The translations under genes and the position numbers were made by a program. From contig DHYU01000037.1 of NCBI GenBank assembly GCA_002415485.1, positions 1 through 63,208 of the forward strand: 63,208 nucleotides of DNA, given 5' to 3'. Position 1 is the stretch's first letter. Every line of letters starts with the position of its first letter. Positions 8,575-17,578 of this stretch are shown piece by piece. The stretch is from Proteobacteria bacterium UBA5122. GTDB taxonomy: Bacteria; Pseudomonadota; Gammaproteobacteria; Tenderiales; Tenderiaceae. The notes beneath the pieces are model-generated. The model did not search any database and was not told the DNA's origin. It saw only the letters and a program-made list of their open reading frames with translations.

Positions 8575-9879
8575 TTAACTTCCTAATTCTAAAAAGCCGC
8601 GACGTGCGAGTAAGGCGCTGCCGTATGCGGCTTCCTGGTGAATGGGATCGACAAAAGGTACGCCTAAATACAACTGACGAATGCGCGTCCAGGCAGGGTT
8701 GCGGCTACCGCCACCGGCGCTGCGTATGCGGGTCGGGTAGGGGGCGCCTAACTCTGCCAGCAAGGTATACCCCTGGTGTTCGATGCGCGCCATCGCTTCC
8801 AGCAGTCCTTGAAAGAATTGCACATCGTCGTTTGGTCTGGGCTCGAGTCGCGGCTGTAGCGTGGGATCGGCCACCGGGAAGCGTTCGCCTTCACACAGCA
8901 GTGGATAATAATCGAGACCAGTCGGTTGCCCTGGGTTTAGGCTCGGTGTCATCGCGGCCATCTGTTCGCTGCTGAAGAAGTGCTGCAATACCGCGCCACC
9001 ACTGTTGGAACCGCCACCGACCAGCCACTTTTGTCCCGCCGAGGTGTGTAGTGGCTGGGCATAGACCCCGTGTTGTGGCGAAAAGATGGGCCTGTCGCTG
9101 ATGACCTTCATGACCAATGTAGAGCCCAAAGAGGTCACAGCCTCGCCGGTTTGATCGACACCGGTGGCGATAAAGGCAGCAGTGCTGTCGGTGGTGCCGG
9201 CGATGATTCGGGTTGTCTCTGGCAGGCCCAGATCAGCGGCGATACTGGCGCGGATCTGGCCGATATCGGTGCCCGGATGGACGACCGCCGGCAGCAATGA
9301 GCGCTGTACACCCAATTCATCCAACCAGTCTGGCCAGCGATGATCGATGGCGTCAAAACCCAGCTTTAAACTGTTATTGGCATCGCTGATACCAAAATGG
9401 CCGCTGAGCATGCCGACGATCCAGTCGGCCTGATGCAGTGCGTGGCTGGCCTCTGTATGTGGTGTGAGATGCAACAACTTGGCCAGGGTCGAGGTGGCGC
9501 CGTGGGCGGCGGATTCTTTGGGCGCAACGGCGGAGATGCGCAGAGCCTCTTGTTGACTGCGGCCGTCGTTATACATCAAGGCGGGGCCGAGCGGGGTGCC
9601 AGCTGCATTGGTCAACAACAAGGTGCCGGAAGTGCCATCAACGGCCAGGCTGCGGATATCTGCGCGGCGCTCGCCCAAGTCCTGGCAGAGCTGCCACAAG
9701 GTATCGCGCACGGCCTTCCACCAGATATGGGCGCCCTGTTCACAGCGGGGGCCGTGACGATCGGGTGCCTCCATCGCTGATCGGCGCTCGGCCTGGGGCC
9801 GCCCATCACGATTGATGGCGATGGCGCGGCAGCCCGAGGTGCCGAGGTCGACGCCGATAAATAAATCAGCGTCTGCCAT
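8575..9879 (-). CDS. FGGY-family carbohydrate kinase
   Basis: A 434-aa sugar kinase. The N-terminal ATPase motif is FIGVDLGTSGCRAIAI, followed by LAVDGTSGTLLL, the phosphate-2 region AGTTDSTAAFIATG and adenosine motif RSAGGGSRNPAW. FGGY kinases are usually near 500 aa; this shorter form, with GTSGTLLL in place of the usual GQMHG of xylulokinases, resembles the plant and cyanobacterial group reported to phosphorylate D-ribulose. I therefore leave the gene unnamed. It lies 3 nt after queF and 1 nt before cysZ, so the three genes are one transcript. Confidence 0.85.
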   Translation of the reverse strand: MADADLFIGVDLGTSGCRAIAINRDGRPQAERRSAMEAPDRHGPRCEQGAHIWWKAVRDTLWQLCQDLGERRADIRSLAVDGTSGTLLLTNAAGTPLGPALMYNDGRSQQEALRISAVAPKESAAHGATSTLAKLLHLTPHTEASHALHQADWIVGMLSGHFGISDANNSLKLGFDAIDHRWPDWLDELGVQRSLLPAVVHPGTDIGQIRASIAADLGLPETTRIIAGTTDSTAAFIATGVDQTGEAVTSLGSTLVMKVISDRPIFSPQHGVYAQPLHTSAGQKWLVGGGSNSGGAVLQHFFSSEQMAAMTPSLNPGQPTGLDYYPLLCEGERFPVADPTLQPRLEPRPNDDVQFFQGLLEAMARIEHQGYTLLAELGAPYPTRIRSAGGGSRNPAWTRIRQLYLGVPFVDPIHQEAAYGSALLARRGFLELGS

Positions 9880-9882
9880 AGA

Positions 9883-10284
9883 TTAAGGCAAGGTCACCGG
9901 TGTTGGCGGAGTCCACTGTGCGGCTTTGTGTTCAGCGATGACGGTCGTGTAGATGCCGCCGCGGACATTGAATTCACCGGTCAGACGCATGAAGCGTGGC
10001 TGGCAGGCCTTGACCAGGTCACCAAGGATGTCGTTGGTGACCTTTTCGTGGAAGGCGCCTTCCTCACGAAACGACCACATGTACATCTTCAGCGCCTTCA
10101 GTTCGACGCATTTTTGGTCAGGCACATACTCTATGCGGAAAGTGGCAAAGTCAGGCTGGCCTGTCTTCGGGCACAAACAGGTGAATTCAGGTACGGTGAT
10201 GCGTATAGTATAATCCCGCTCCGGCATGGGGTTGTCGAAGGTCTCGAGTTCTTTACTTGGTTGTGTGCTTGGCTGTGTAGACAT
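9883..10284 (-). CDS. queF: NADPH-dependent 7-cyano-7-deazaguanine reductase QueF
   Basis: QueF reduces preQ0 to preQ1 in queuosine synthesis for tRNA. The 133-aa protein is the short, single-domain type. The catalytic cysteine lies in FTCLCPKTGQPDFA, and the QueF signature ELKALKMYMWSFR, which binds NADPH, follows. The active-site Glu/His region is EGAFHEKVTNDIL. The first residues repeat (STQPSTQPS). It is the first gene of an operon with the FGGY kinase and cysZ and is divergent from smc; I saw no preQ1 riboswitch in the 203-bp gap between them. Confidence 0.95.
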   Translation of the reverse strand: MSTQPSTQPSKELETFDNPMPERDYTIRITVPEFTCLCPKTGQPDFATFRIEYVPDQKCVELKALKMYMWSFREEGAFHEKVTNDILGDLVKACQPRFMRLTGEFNVRGGIYTTVIAEHKAAQWTPPTPVTLP

Positions 10285-10487
10285 CTTTTGCTTTCAATGA
10301 GTTAGTAAAAATAATTAATCAAAACTGTTATGTAGAAAACGGCGCTGGCGATTAGGCTGGCCAGCACGGCGTTGATCTGCGAACATTGTAACCCGTTTTT
10401 GCACCTCATTTGTGCCCGGAATTTAAACTCTGAATATTCATACCCTGACTATTCAAACATAAGAATTAATCGAAGGTTCTAACCTGC

Positions 10488-13400
10488 ATGCGTCTGAAAA
10501 AGATCAAGCTCGCCGGCTTCAAGTCATTTGTCGACCCGACCACGGTACCGTTCCCCAGTAACATGGTGGGCATCCTCGGCCCTAACGGGTGCGGCAAATC
10601 AAACGTGATCGACGCCGTGCGCTGGGTGATGGGCGAGAGCTCGGCCAAGAACCTGCGTGGTGATTCTCTGACCGACGTTATCTTCAATGGTTCGACGGCG
10701 CGCAAGCCGGTTGGCCAGGCCAGCGTCGAACTCGTGTTCGACAACACTTCGGGCAAACTCGGCGGTGAGTACGCCACCTACAACGAGATCTCGGTCAAAC
10801 GCCAACTGACGCGTGATGGTCAGTCCACCTATTTTCTGAACAACACCCGCTGTCGTCGTCGCGACATCACCGACATCTTCCTCGGCACCGGTCTTGGGCC
10901 ACGTAGCTACGCCATCATCGAGCAAGGCACCATCTCGCGCCTGATCGAAGCCAAGCCTGAAGAGCTGCGCACCTTTATTGAAGAGGCCGCGGGCATCTCC
11001 AGATATAAAGAACGCCGCCGCGAGACGGAAAACCGAATCAAGCACACGCGCGAGAACATGGATCGTATCAACGACCTGCGCGAGGAACTGGAAAAGCGCC
11101 TCGCCACCTTGCAGCGTCAGGCGCGCACGGCTGAAAAATACAAAGAACTGAAGGCCGAAGAGCGTGAGCTCAAGGCCCAATTGCTGGCGTTGCGTTTTCA
11201 GAACCTGGATAACGCCGTCGTGCAGCGCGATAAAGAGATCAGCGCCGAAGAGACTTCATTAGAGGCGCAGATGGCCGAGCTGCGTCGTGTCGAGAGTGGC
11301 TTTGAGCAACAGCGCGAGGCGCAGGTCGACGTCAACGAACAATTCAACGAGGTGCAGGGGCGTTTCTATGCCCTCGGCTCCGAGATTGCACGGCTGGAAC
11401 AAAGCATCCAGCACACCAAAGACACCCACGCCCAACGTGAGCGCGAACTGGCTGAGGTCAATCGTGCCTGGCAAGAGGCGCAGCAGCACGTCGCCACCGA
11501 CCAACAGGTGATCGAAGAGACCCAACTGCAGCTCGAAGAGCTGGAAGAACAGCAGTTGATGACCGGCGATGCCGAAGGCGAATCGTCGGCCGTGCTGGCG
11601 CAGGCCGAAGAAAACATGCAGGCCTGGCAGGCCGAGTGGGATGAGTTCAATCGTGTCGCTGCCGATCAGCTGCGCACCGCCGAGCTGGAAAAAGCGCGCA
11701 TACAGCACGCGGAACAAAATCTGGGACGTTTGAGCCAACGCCTGAACAAACTCGAAGAAGAGATGGCCGGCCTGAGTGCCGGTGGTTTGGACGCCGAGAT
11801 CGAACAACTGCTGACCGAGCGCGCGCAGCTCGACGAGCAACTCGGTCAACTGCAACACGAACTCGAACAACAGCTGGAACAAATCCGTAACGAACGCGAA
11901 CTGGGCCAAAGCCTCGGCCGCGAGCTGGATGCCGCCCGTGGCAAACAGCAGAGCATGCAGGGGCGCCTGGCGTCTCTTGAGGCGCTGCAGCAACAGGCGC
12001 TGGGCAAGGCACAAAACAGCATCAAGGATTGGCTGAAGAACAATGGCCTCGACAGTGCCTCGCGTCTCGCCGAAAAGCTCGAGGTCGACAGTGGCTGGGA
12101 CAAGGCCGTCGAAACCGTACTCGGCGCCCACATTGAATCAGTGTGTGTCGAAGGCCTGGATCAGGTCAGCGCCGCCTTGTCGCAATTGCACAAAGGTAGC
12201 ATCACGATCTTCGACACCCAGGCCTCGTTTGAGTCGGCCACCGGCAGCGTCAGTGCCACGTTGAGCAGCAAGGTGCGCTCGCCATGGTCGATGGATTCGC
12301 TGTTTGCAGGCGTGTATGTCGCCGATGATTTGGCGCAGGCGATGTCGTTGCGTGCCCAATTAAAGGCGCACGAATCGATCGTCACCCGCGATGGCATTTG
12401 GCTGGGCGCCGACTGGCTGCGCATGGCGCGCGATGTCGACGAAAAGGCCGGCGTGCTGCAACGCGAGCAGGAGCTGAAACAACTCAAGGCCGATATCGCA
12501 GAAACCGCCGAACGTGTGGATGAACTGCAGGCGCAACTCGATGAGAGCCGTCGTCGTTTGCAGGACCTGGAGCGTGGACGCGAAGAACTGCAGGGCGCGT
12601 ACAACCAGTCCAACCAAAGCATCGCCCGTGTTGAATCGCAGTTGAGTGCGCGCCAGGAGCGTCTGGAGCAATACCACAGCCGCAAGCAACGCCTCGAAGG
12701 CGAGTTGAGCGACCTGCTCGAACAGCGTGCGCGTGACGAACAACAACTGGCTGAGACGCGTGGTCGTCTGGATGAGGCCTTGAATGTCTCCGAGGCCAAT
12801 GAACAACGTCGCGCCGAACTGCAGGCCCAACGTGAAGAGCTGCGCAGCCTGTTGGATCAGCATCGCCAAAAGGCGCGCGCCGATCGTGAGGCCGCGCATC
12901 AAATCGCCCTGCGTATTCAATCGCTCAAGGCCCAGCTCGAAGGCGCGAAGCAGCGTCTGGTACGGATGGAAGGACAACTGCAGCACATGAGTGGTCGCCG
13001 TCAGGAACTGCAATCACTGGTGCAAGTGGACGAAGACCCCATCGCCGAGATGACGCTACAACTCGAAGAGTTGTTGCAACAGCGGTTGATGGTGGAAGAA
13101 GAATTACAAAACGCCCGCCGTGCAGTGGAAGAGGTCGATCACAGCATGCGTCACCTCACCGAGGAGCGCGGCAAGATCGAACGTCGTCTGCAAGAGATAC
13201 GCGGCAAGCTCGAACAGATGCGGATGGCGAGCCAGGAGTTCAAGGTGCGTCGGCAAACCGTCAAAGAACAGTTCGACGAAACCGAACTGGTGATGACCGA
13301 CGTACTCGCCGCGCTGCCGGAAGAGGCTGCTGAAAATGTTTGGGCCGACAAGGTCAACGAGATGGGGCAACGCATTCAACGCCTCGGCGCAATCAATCTG

Positions 13401-13997
13401 GCGGCGATCGAAGAGTACGAAGAGCAGTCTGAGCGTAAAAAATATCTCGATTCACAAAACGCCGACCTCGAGGATGCGCTCAACACGCTCGAAAATGCGA
13501 TTCGTAAAATCGATAAAGAAACGCGCACCCGTTTCAAAGATACCTTTGATCAGATCGACTCTGGATTCAAGACGCTATTCCCGCGCCTGTTCGGTGGCGG
13601 CCATGCCTATCTCGAACTTACCGGTGAAGACCTGCTCGATACCGGCGTCACGGTAATGGCGCGGCCACCGGGTAAACGTAACAGCTCGATTCATTTGTTG
13701 TCGGGCGGTGAGAAGGCGCTGACGGCGGTGGCCTTGGTGTTCTCGATCTTCCAATTGAATCCGGCACCGTTCTGTATGCTGGATGAGGTCGATGCGCCAT
13801 TGGACGAGGCCAACGTCGGTCGTTTCTGTCGCATGGTGAAGGAGATGTCCGAGACCGTACAGTTCATCTTCATCACACATAACAAGACGACGATGGAGAT
13901 GTCGGATCACCTGTCGGGTGTCACCATGCACGAGCCGGGTGTGTCACGTATCGTTTCGGTCGATATCGAAGAAGCCGTGCAAATGGCGGCCAGTTAA
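10488..13997 (+). CDS. smc: Chromosome segregation protein SMC
   Basis: A 1169-aa SMC ATPase that organises and separates the chromosome. The head Walker A is GPNGCGKSNVIDAV near residues 31-44, with Q-loop context WVMGESSAKNLRG. Two long Glu/Gln/Arg-rich coiled coils flank a hinge around residues 500-650 (LKNNGLDSASRLAEKLEV onward). The C-terminal head has LSGGEKALTAVAL near residue 1070 and Walker B CMLDEVDAPLD. Length is normal for the family. The start follows a weak AAGGTT site. No scpA or scpB is adjacent, and zipA follows 40 nt later, as in many gammaproteobacteria that use SMC rather than MukB. Confidence 0.97.
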   Translation: MRLKKIKLAGFKSFVDPTTVPFPSNMVGILGPNGCGKSNVIDAVRWVMGESSAKNLRGDSLTDVIFNGSTARKPVGQASVELVFDNTSGKLGGEYATYNEISVKRQLTRDGQSTYFLNNTRCRRRDITDIFLGTGLGPRSYAIIEQGTISRLIEAKPEELRTFIEEAAGISRYKERRRETENRIKHTRENMDRINDLREELEKRLATLQRQARTAEKYKELKAEERELKAQLLALRFQNLDNAVVQRDKEISAEETSLEAQMAELRRVESGFEQQREAQVDVNEQFNEVQGRFYALGSEIARLEQSIQHTKDTHAQRERELAEVNRAWQEAQQHVATDQQVIEETQLQLEELEEQQLMTGDAEGESSAVLAQAEENMQAWQAEWDEFNRVAADQLRTAELEKARIQHAEQNLGRLSQRLNKLEEEMAGLSAGGLDAEIEQLLTERAQLDEQLGQLQHELEQQLEQIRNERELGQSLGRELDAARGKQQSMQGRLASLEALQQQALGKAQNSIKDWLKNNGLDSASRLAEKLEVDSGWDKAVETVLGAHIESVCVEGLDQVSAALSQLHKGSITIFDTQASFESATGSVSATLSSKVRSPWSMDSLFAGVYVADDLAQAMSLRAQLKAHESIVTRDGIWLGADWLRMARDVDEKAGVLQREQELKQLKADIAETAERVDELQAQLDESRRRLQDLERGREELQGAYNQSNQSIARVESQLSARQERLEQYHSRKQRLEGELSDLLEQRARDEQQLAETRGRLDEALNVSEANEQRRAELQAQREELRSLLDQHRQKARADREAAHQIALRIQSLKAQLEGAKQRLVRMEGQLQHMSGRRQELQSLVQVDEDPIAEMTLQLEELLQQRLMVEEELQNARRAVEEVDHSMRHLTEERGKIERRLQEIRGKLEQMRMASQEFKVRRQTVKEQFDETELVMTDVLAALPEEAAENVWADKVNEMGQRIQRLGAINLAAIEEYEEQSERKKYLDSQNADLEDALNTLENAIRKIDKETRTRFKDTFDQIDSGFKTLFPRLFGGGHAYLELTGEDLLDTGVTVMARPPGKRNSSIHLLSGGEKALTAVALVFSIFQLNPAPFCMLDEVDAPLDEANVGRFCRMVKEMSETVQFIFITHNKTTMEMSDHLSGVTMHEPGVSRIVSVDIEEAVQMAAS

Positions 13998-14037
13998 TCA
14001 TTCTTAATAACAAACGGATAAAGTTAGGATCAGCCAG

Positions 14038-15057
14038 ATGGATTCATTGATCGTTGTGTTGGTGGTCGTTGGGGTGGTGATGGTCTTGGCCGGTGTCGCG
14101 CGCATGCGCAGCCGACGCAAACACACCTGGGATGATATCGATCACAGTGTTTTATTCTCCAAACATGGTAGCCAGAGAACTCGCAATGACGTGTCGGAAG
14201 ACGAGGAGTTCGTTGGCAAGGCCAGACCTGCCGGTAGCGCTCGCAATGAACACACAGCCGCAGATGCGTCGATGGATGAAGATCTCGGCCCCCGTATTCA
14301 TTTGGAAGAACTGCCTGAGGTGGAGCCGCCCGCCATTGTCGTCACCGAGAAACCCCGCACCGAACGCAAACAAGGCCGCGAACGCAAGATCGAAGAGTCT
14401 GTGGTGCGTTCATCGGGCGTCGAGATCAAGGTGCAGAAGCGTGAGCGGCCATCGGCACCGGCGGCGCCCGTGCGTGCCGTTGTTGAAGAGAGCGATGTCT
14501 CCACCGTGGAGCGCCCACAACCAGCGGCCAAACGTAGTGGTCTGCTCGATAAGCTAGGCATCAACATCAGTCGTGAAGAAGAGGCGGCTGAAGTGCCGAC
14601 GCTGGATGTCAAGGTACAAGGTTACAAAGAGGGCGCACCGCCGTGGGTATTGGTGTTGAATATCACCGCACCGGACGGCACACATTTTAACGGTGGTCCG
14701 TTGAAAAAGGCTGTGAATGATGTCGGCCTGGAGTTTGGTGAGTTGGATATGTTCCATTACCGTGTCGATGGTGAGATTCAATTCAGTCTCGTGAATATGG
14801 TCAAGCCTGGCACATTCAGGATGGATGATATCGAGCAAATGAAGACCCCCGGTATCAGTCTGTTCATCCAGGTATCCGAGCTACAGGCCAATGCGGCCGA
14901 TGTATACCAAACCATGCTGGACACAGCACGGACGCTGGCACGCAAGCTGGGCGGTGAGGTGCGTGACGAAAGCCGTAGTGCACTGACGCAATCGGCAATC
15001 AAACGCAATCAGGAAAAGATCGCTGAGTACAACATGAAGTGGTTGAATCGCCGATAG
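14038..15057 (+). CDS. zipA: Cell division protein ZipA
   Basis: ZipA anchors FtsZ to the inner membrane at the division site. The 339-aa protein has the expected layout: an N-terminal membrane helix (SLIVVLVVVGVVMVLAGV, residues 3-20), a basic patch (RMRSRRKHTW), a charged, low-complexity linker to about residue 190, and a C-terminal FtsZ-binding domain with VLVLNITAPDGTHFNG, FHYRVDG, FSLVNMVKPGTF and DTARTLARKLGG. It lies between smc and the broken ligA, the common gammaproteobacterial order. The 37-nt spacing to the ligA start implies one operon. Confidence 0.96.
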   Translation: MDSLIVVLVVVGVVMVLAGVARMRSRRKHTWDDIDHSVLFSKHGSQRTRNDVSEDEEFVGKARPAGSARNEHTAADASMDEDLGPRIHLEELPEVEPPAIVVTEKPRTERKQGRERKIEESVVRSSGVEIKVQKRERPSAPAAPVRAVVEESDVSTVERPQPAAKRSGLLDKLGINISREEEAAEVPTLDVKVQGYKEGAPPWVLVLNITAPDGTHFNGGPLKKAVNDVGLEFGELDMFHYRVDGEIQFSLVNMVKPGTFRMDDIEQMKTPGISLFIQVSELQANAADVYQTMLDTARTLARKLGGEVRDESRSALTQSAIKRNQEKIAEYNMKWLNRR

Positions 15058-15094
15058 CCTTCAGCAAACGCATCATCAAGAAAGAATTCACCTT

Positions 15095-15631
15095 ATGTCA
15101 GAGGCGGATGCAACGGCCCGCATTGCTGAGTTAAAGCAGCAAATCAATCATCACAACTACCAGTACTATGTGCTGGATGCGCCCGAGGTGCCGGACGCCG
15201 AGTATGATCGATTGATGCGTGAGCTGCAGGCCTTGGAGGCAACGCACCCGCAGCTGATTACCGCTGATTCGCCGACACAGCGCGTCGGTGCCGAACCTAT
15301 CAAGGCCTTTGGCCAGGTGCGGCACGTCATCCCGATGTTGTCGTTGGACAATGCCTTTTTTGGCTATGAGCATGCGTTACGAAAAAAAGTCTGCCGTCTG
15401 AGATCTCCGGTGGCGCGACTGAAGTCAGTGTCGGTCGTTGGTGTCGCGGTCAGTAACGGAGTCTTACACAACCTCGATGAGGTGCGGCGTAAAGATATGC
15501 GTGTTGGTGATATGGTTATCGTGCGCCGGGCCAGGGATGTGGGTGTTACCCTCATCGAGACACAAAAAAACTTTCAAATAGAAATAATTATCGAACAAAT
15601 GATCAGGTGGGTATCTGATTATGAATGTTAA
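15095..15631 (+). pseudogene. ligA: Native ligA, 5' remnant: N-terminal domain joined to a piece of the OB fold
   Basis: Residues 1-89 are a normal start of bacterial NAD-dependent DNA ligase: HHNYQYYVLDAPEVPDAEYD of domain Ia and PMLSLDNAFF at the entry to the adenylation domain. The frame then passes through about 14 unmatched residues into SPVARLKSV and LHNLDEVRRKDMRVGD (nt 15404-15541), which belongs to the OB fold some 240 residues further on in an intact ligase. The adenylation domain with its catalytic KxDG is therefore deleted. The OB piece also shows unusual changes (RRARDV for RRAGDV). The last 28 codons are AT-rich and come from the inserted segment. The frame stops inside the next gene, 11 nt past its ATG. 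Confidence 0.9.
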
Positions 15632-17570
15632 GTTAACAAAAGAACAAATAACTGCAATTGCAGAAGCCGGAATTAAAGTTAGTCAAAAACGAGCTGAAAA
15701 TCTGCTAAGCACCGATGCTGGGTTATGGGCTTTTTCGCCTGAAGATTTAACACTAATTCTTAGAATTGCCAATGCAACATATAGGGCTGGTGTCCCAGTC
15801 ATGTCGGACGCTAAGTATGACACCTTATATGTTAGGGAGCTTGAGGAACAGGATCCGCAAAGTGAATTTTTAGCGTCGGTAGAGCCAGAGCCAGTTATGG
15901 AGTCAAAAACAGTTGCATTGCCTGTAAAAATGCTCTCTACAGAAAAAGCCTATACATTTGAAGAAATAGAAAGGTGGGTAAGTCGCCTCATAAAATCAGC
16001 AAATGATATAAATCTTGATTTATCTGAATTGAATATCAGAGTTACTCCCAAGCTTGATGGATATGCTGCCTATGATGATGGCGAGACTCTATACACCAGA
16101 GGTGATGGTTCTAGAGGGCAGAACATAACAAGAGCCTTTGATAGAGGTTTGAAAGTTGCTAAAGGCGGCCAGAGAGGATCTGGTGCTGGTGAGATTGTAA
16201 TTAGAAAGAGTTACTTTGAAGACAAATTAAGTAGCTATTTTGAGAATGCTAGAAATATTCAAGCATCAATCATTGCAGAGAAAAAAATAGATGAGAGGAT
16301 TCAGCAGGCTATAGATGATGAAGCTTGTGTTTTTTACCCTTTTAAACTCTTAGATGCTTGGGTGGGGGGCTGCAAAGAATTTCTGGAAAACTTTGAGTCT
16401 ATTTTAGAGGATATGTGGAAATCGGTAGACTATGAAATTGATGGGGTCATAGCTGAAGCAACGAATAGCTCTCTAAAAAGTTATATGGGTTCAACCAGAA
16501 AGAACCACAGATGGCAAATAGCGTACAAAGTAAATGCTGAAATTGCAAAAGTGATAGTCCAAGAGGTTATTCCTCAAACCTCAAGAACTGGAAAGTTGAC
16601 GCCAGTTGCCTTATTAGAGCCGACAAAATTAAGTGGAGCTACTATAAGTCGAGCTACAGTTCATAATTATGGAATGGTTAAGGCTAAAGGAGTTGGCAAA
16701 GGAGCATTGGTAGAGTTAGTAAGAAGTGGCCTGGTAATACCAAAAATTGAAAGTGTTATTAATAGCGTAGATCCTGACATACCTGTCGAGTGTCCAAGTT
16801 GTCATTCTTATGTGGTGTGGGATGGGGATAATTTGTTCTGCCCTAATACAACCGATTGTCCGGCTCAGGCTGAAAATACAATGATTCATTTCTTTAAAAC
16901 ATTGAGGAATGTAGATGGGTTTGGGCCAAGGGTTGTTGAAAAAATATATCAGGCAGGATTCAAATCAATTCATGATATTTATGAAATGAATATTGAAAAA
17001 TTCGTTGAAATTGGATTCGGAGAGAAAACATCAGAAAATTTAGTTACGCAGTTGTTGGCGAGTAGAAGCTTAGAAATAGAGGATTGGAGATTCTTGGCGG
17101 CATTTGGTGTTCCTAGGCTTGGCGAAGGTAATTGTGAGAAGTTGTTGGCGCATCATGATTTAAATGAAATATTTAAAATTACTATTGACGAGATGATTGC
17201 CATAGATGGTTTCGCAGAAATTAGTGCTTCAACTATCCATGAAGGATTGAAAAGTATAGAAAAGGAATTTCAATTAATTTATAAGTTAGGTTTCAATATA
17301 AAAGAGTCAAAAAGATCAGAGTTGGTTTCCGAGCAATTTCTAAGTGGAGAGCTAATAGTGTTTACAGGTTCGATGGAGCATGGAGCACGGCCGGATATGG
17401 AAGCCGAGGCTAAATCGCTAGGTGCTAAAATAGGTAAATCTGTTACTGGTAAAACTACATTATTGGTAACAGGGAAGAGTGTTGGGGAGAAAAAAATTGC
17501 CGATGCTACTAACAAGGGCGTGCGAGTAATAAGTGAAAATGAGTATCTGGGAATGATTAAAAAATCATAA
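15621..17570 (+). CDS. Complete foreign NAD-dependent DNA ligase inserted into native ligA
   Basis: A 649-aa protein with the full bacterial ligase architecture. Domain Ia keeps VMSDAKYD; the adenylation motif is KLDG at 144-147 with TRGDGSRGQNIT, EIDGVIAEA and IAYKVNAE; the OB fold has SRTGKLTPVALLEP and ISRATVHN; zinc cysteines are C391, C394, C407 and C413; helix-hairpin-helix repeats and a BRCT domain (LIVFTGSM onward, from about 577) follow. It differs widely from the native fragments on either side, and its codons are far AT-richer. An AGGTGG site lies 10 nt before ATG 15621. All catalytic parts look intact, so it probably joins nicks in place of the lost native enzyme. A phage or plasmid origin is plausible but unproven. 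Confidence 0.93.
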   Translation: MNVKLTKEQITAIAEAGIKVSQKRAENLLSTDAGLWAFSPEDLTLILRIANATYRAGVPVMSDAKYDTLYVRELEEQDPQSEFLASVEPEPVMESKTVALPVKMLSTEKAYTFEEIERWVSRLIKSANDINLDLSELNIRVTPKLDGYAAYDDGETLYTRGDGSRGQNITRAFDRGLKVAKGGQRGSGAGEIVIRKSYFEDKLSSYFENARNIQASIIAEKKIDERIQQAIDDEACVFYPFKLLDAWVGGCKEFLENFESILEDMWKSVDYEIDGVIAEATNSSLKSYMGSTRKNHRWQIAYKVNAEIAKVIVQEVIPQTSRTGKLTPVALLEPTKLSGATISRATVHNYGMVKAKGVGKGALVELVRSGLVIPKIESVINSVDPDIPVECPSCHSYVVWDGDNLFCPNTTDCPAQAENTMIHFFKTLRNVDGFGPRVVEKIYQAGFKSIHDIYEMNIEKFVEIGFGEKTSENLVTQLLASRSLEIEDWRFLAAFGVPRLGEGNCEKLLAHHDLNEIFKITIDEMIAIDGFAEISASTIHEGLKSIEKEFQLIYKLGFNIKESKRSELVSEQFLSGELIVFTGSMEHGARPDMEAEAKSLGAKIGKSVTGKTTLLVTGKSVGEKKIADATNKGVRVISENEYLGMIKKS

Positions 17571-17578
17571 TGTCGTGA

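Noticed and set aside
10285..10487. preQ1 riboswitch upstream of queF
   Set aside because: I looked for the preQ1-I hairpin with its A-rich tail and the ribosome-site pairing on the minus strand and did not find them.
11259..13013. Long minus-strand frames inside smc (up to 290 codons)
   Set aside because: They are antisense to a coiled-coil gene with biased codons; leucine- and serine-rich translations without motifs are typical shadows.
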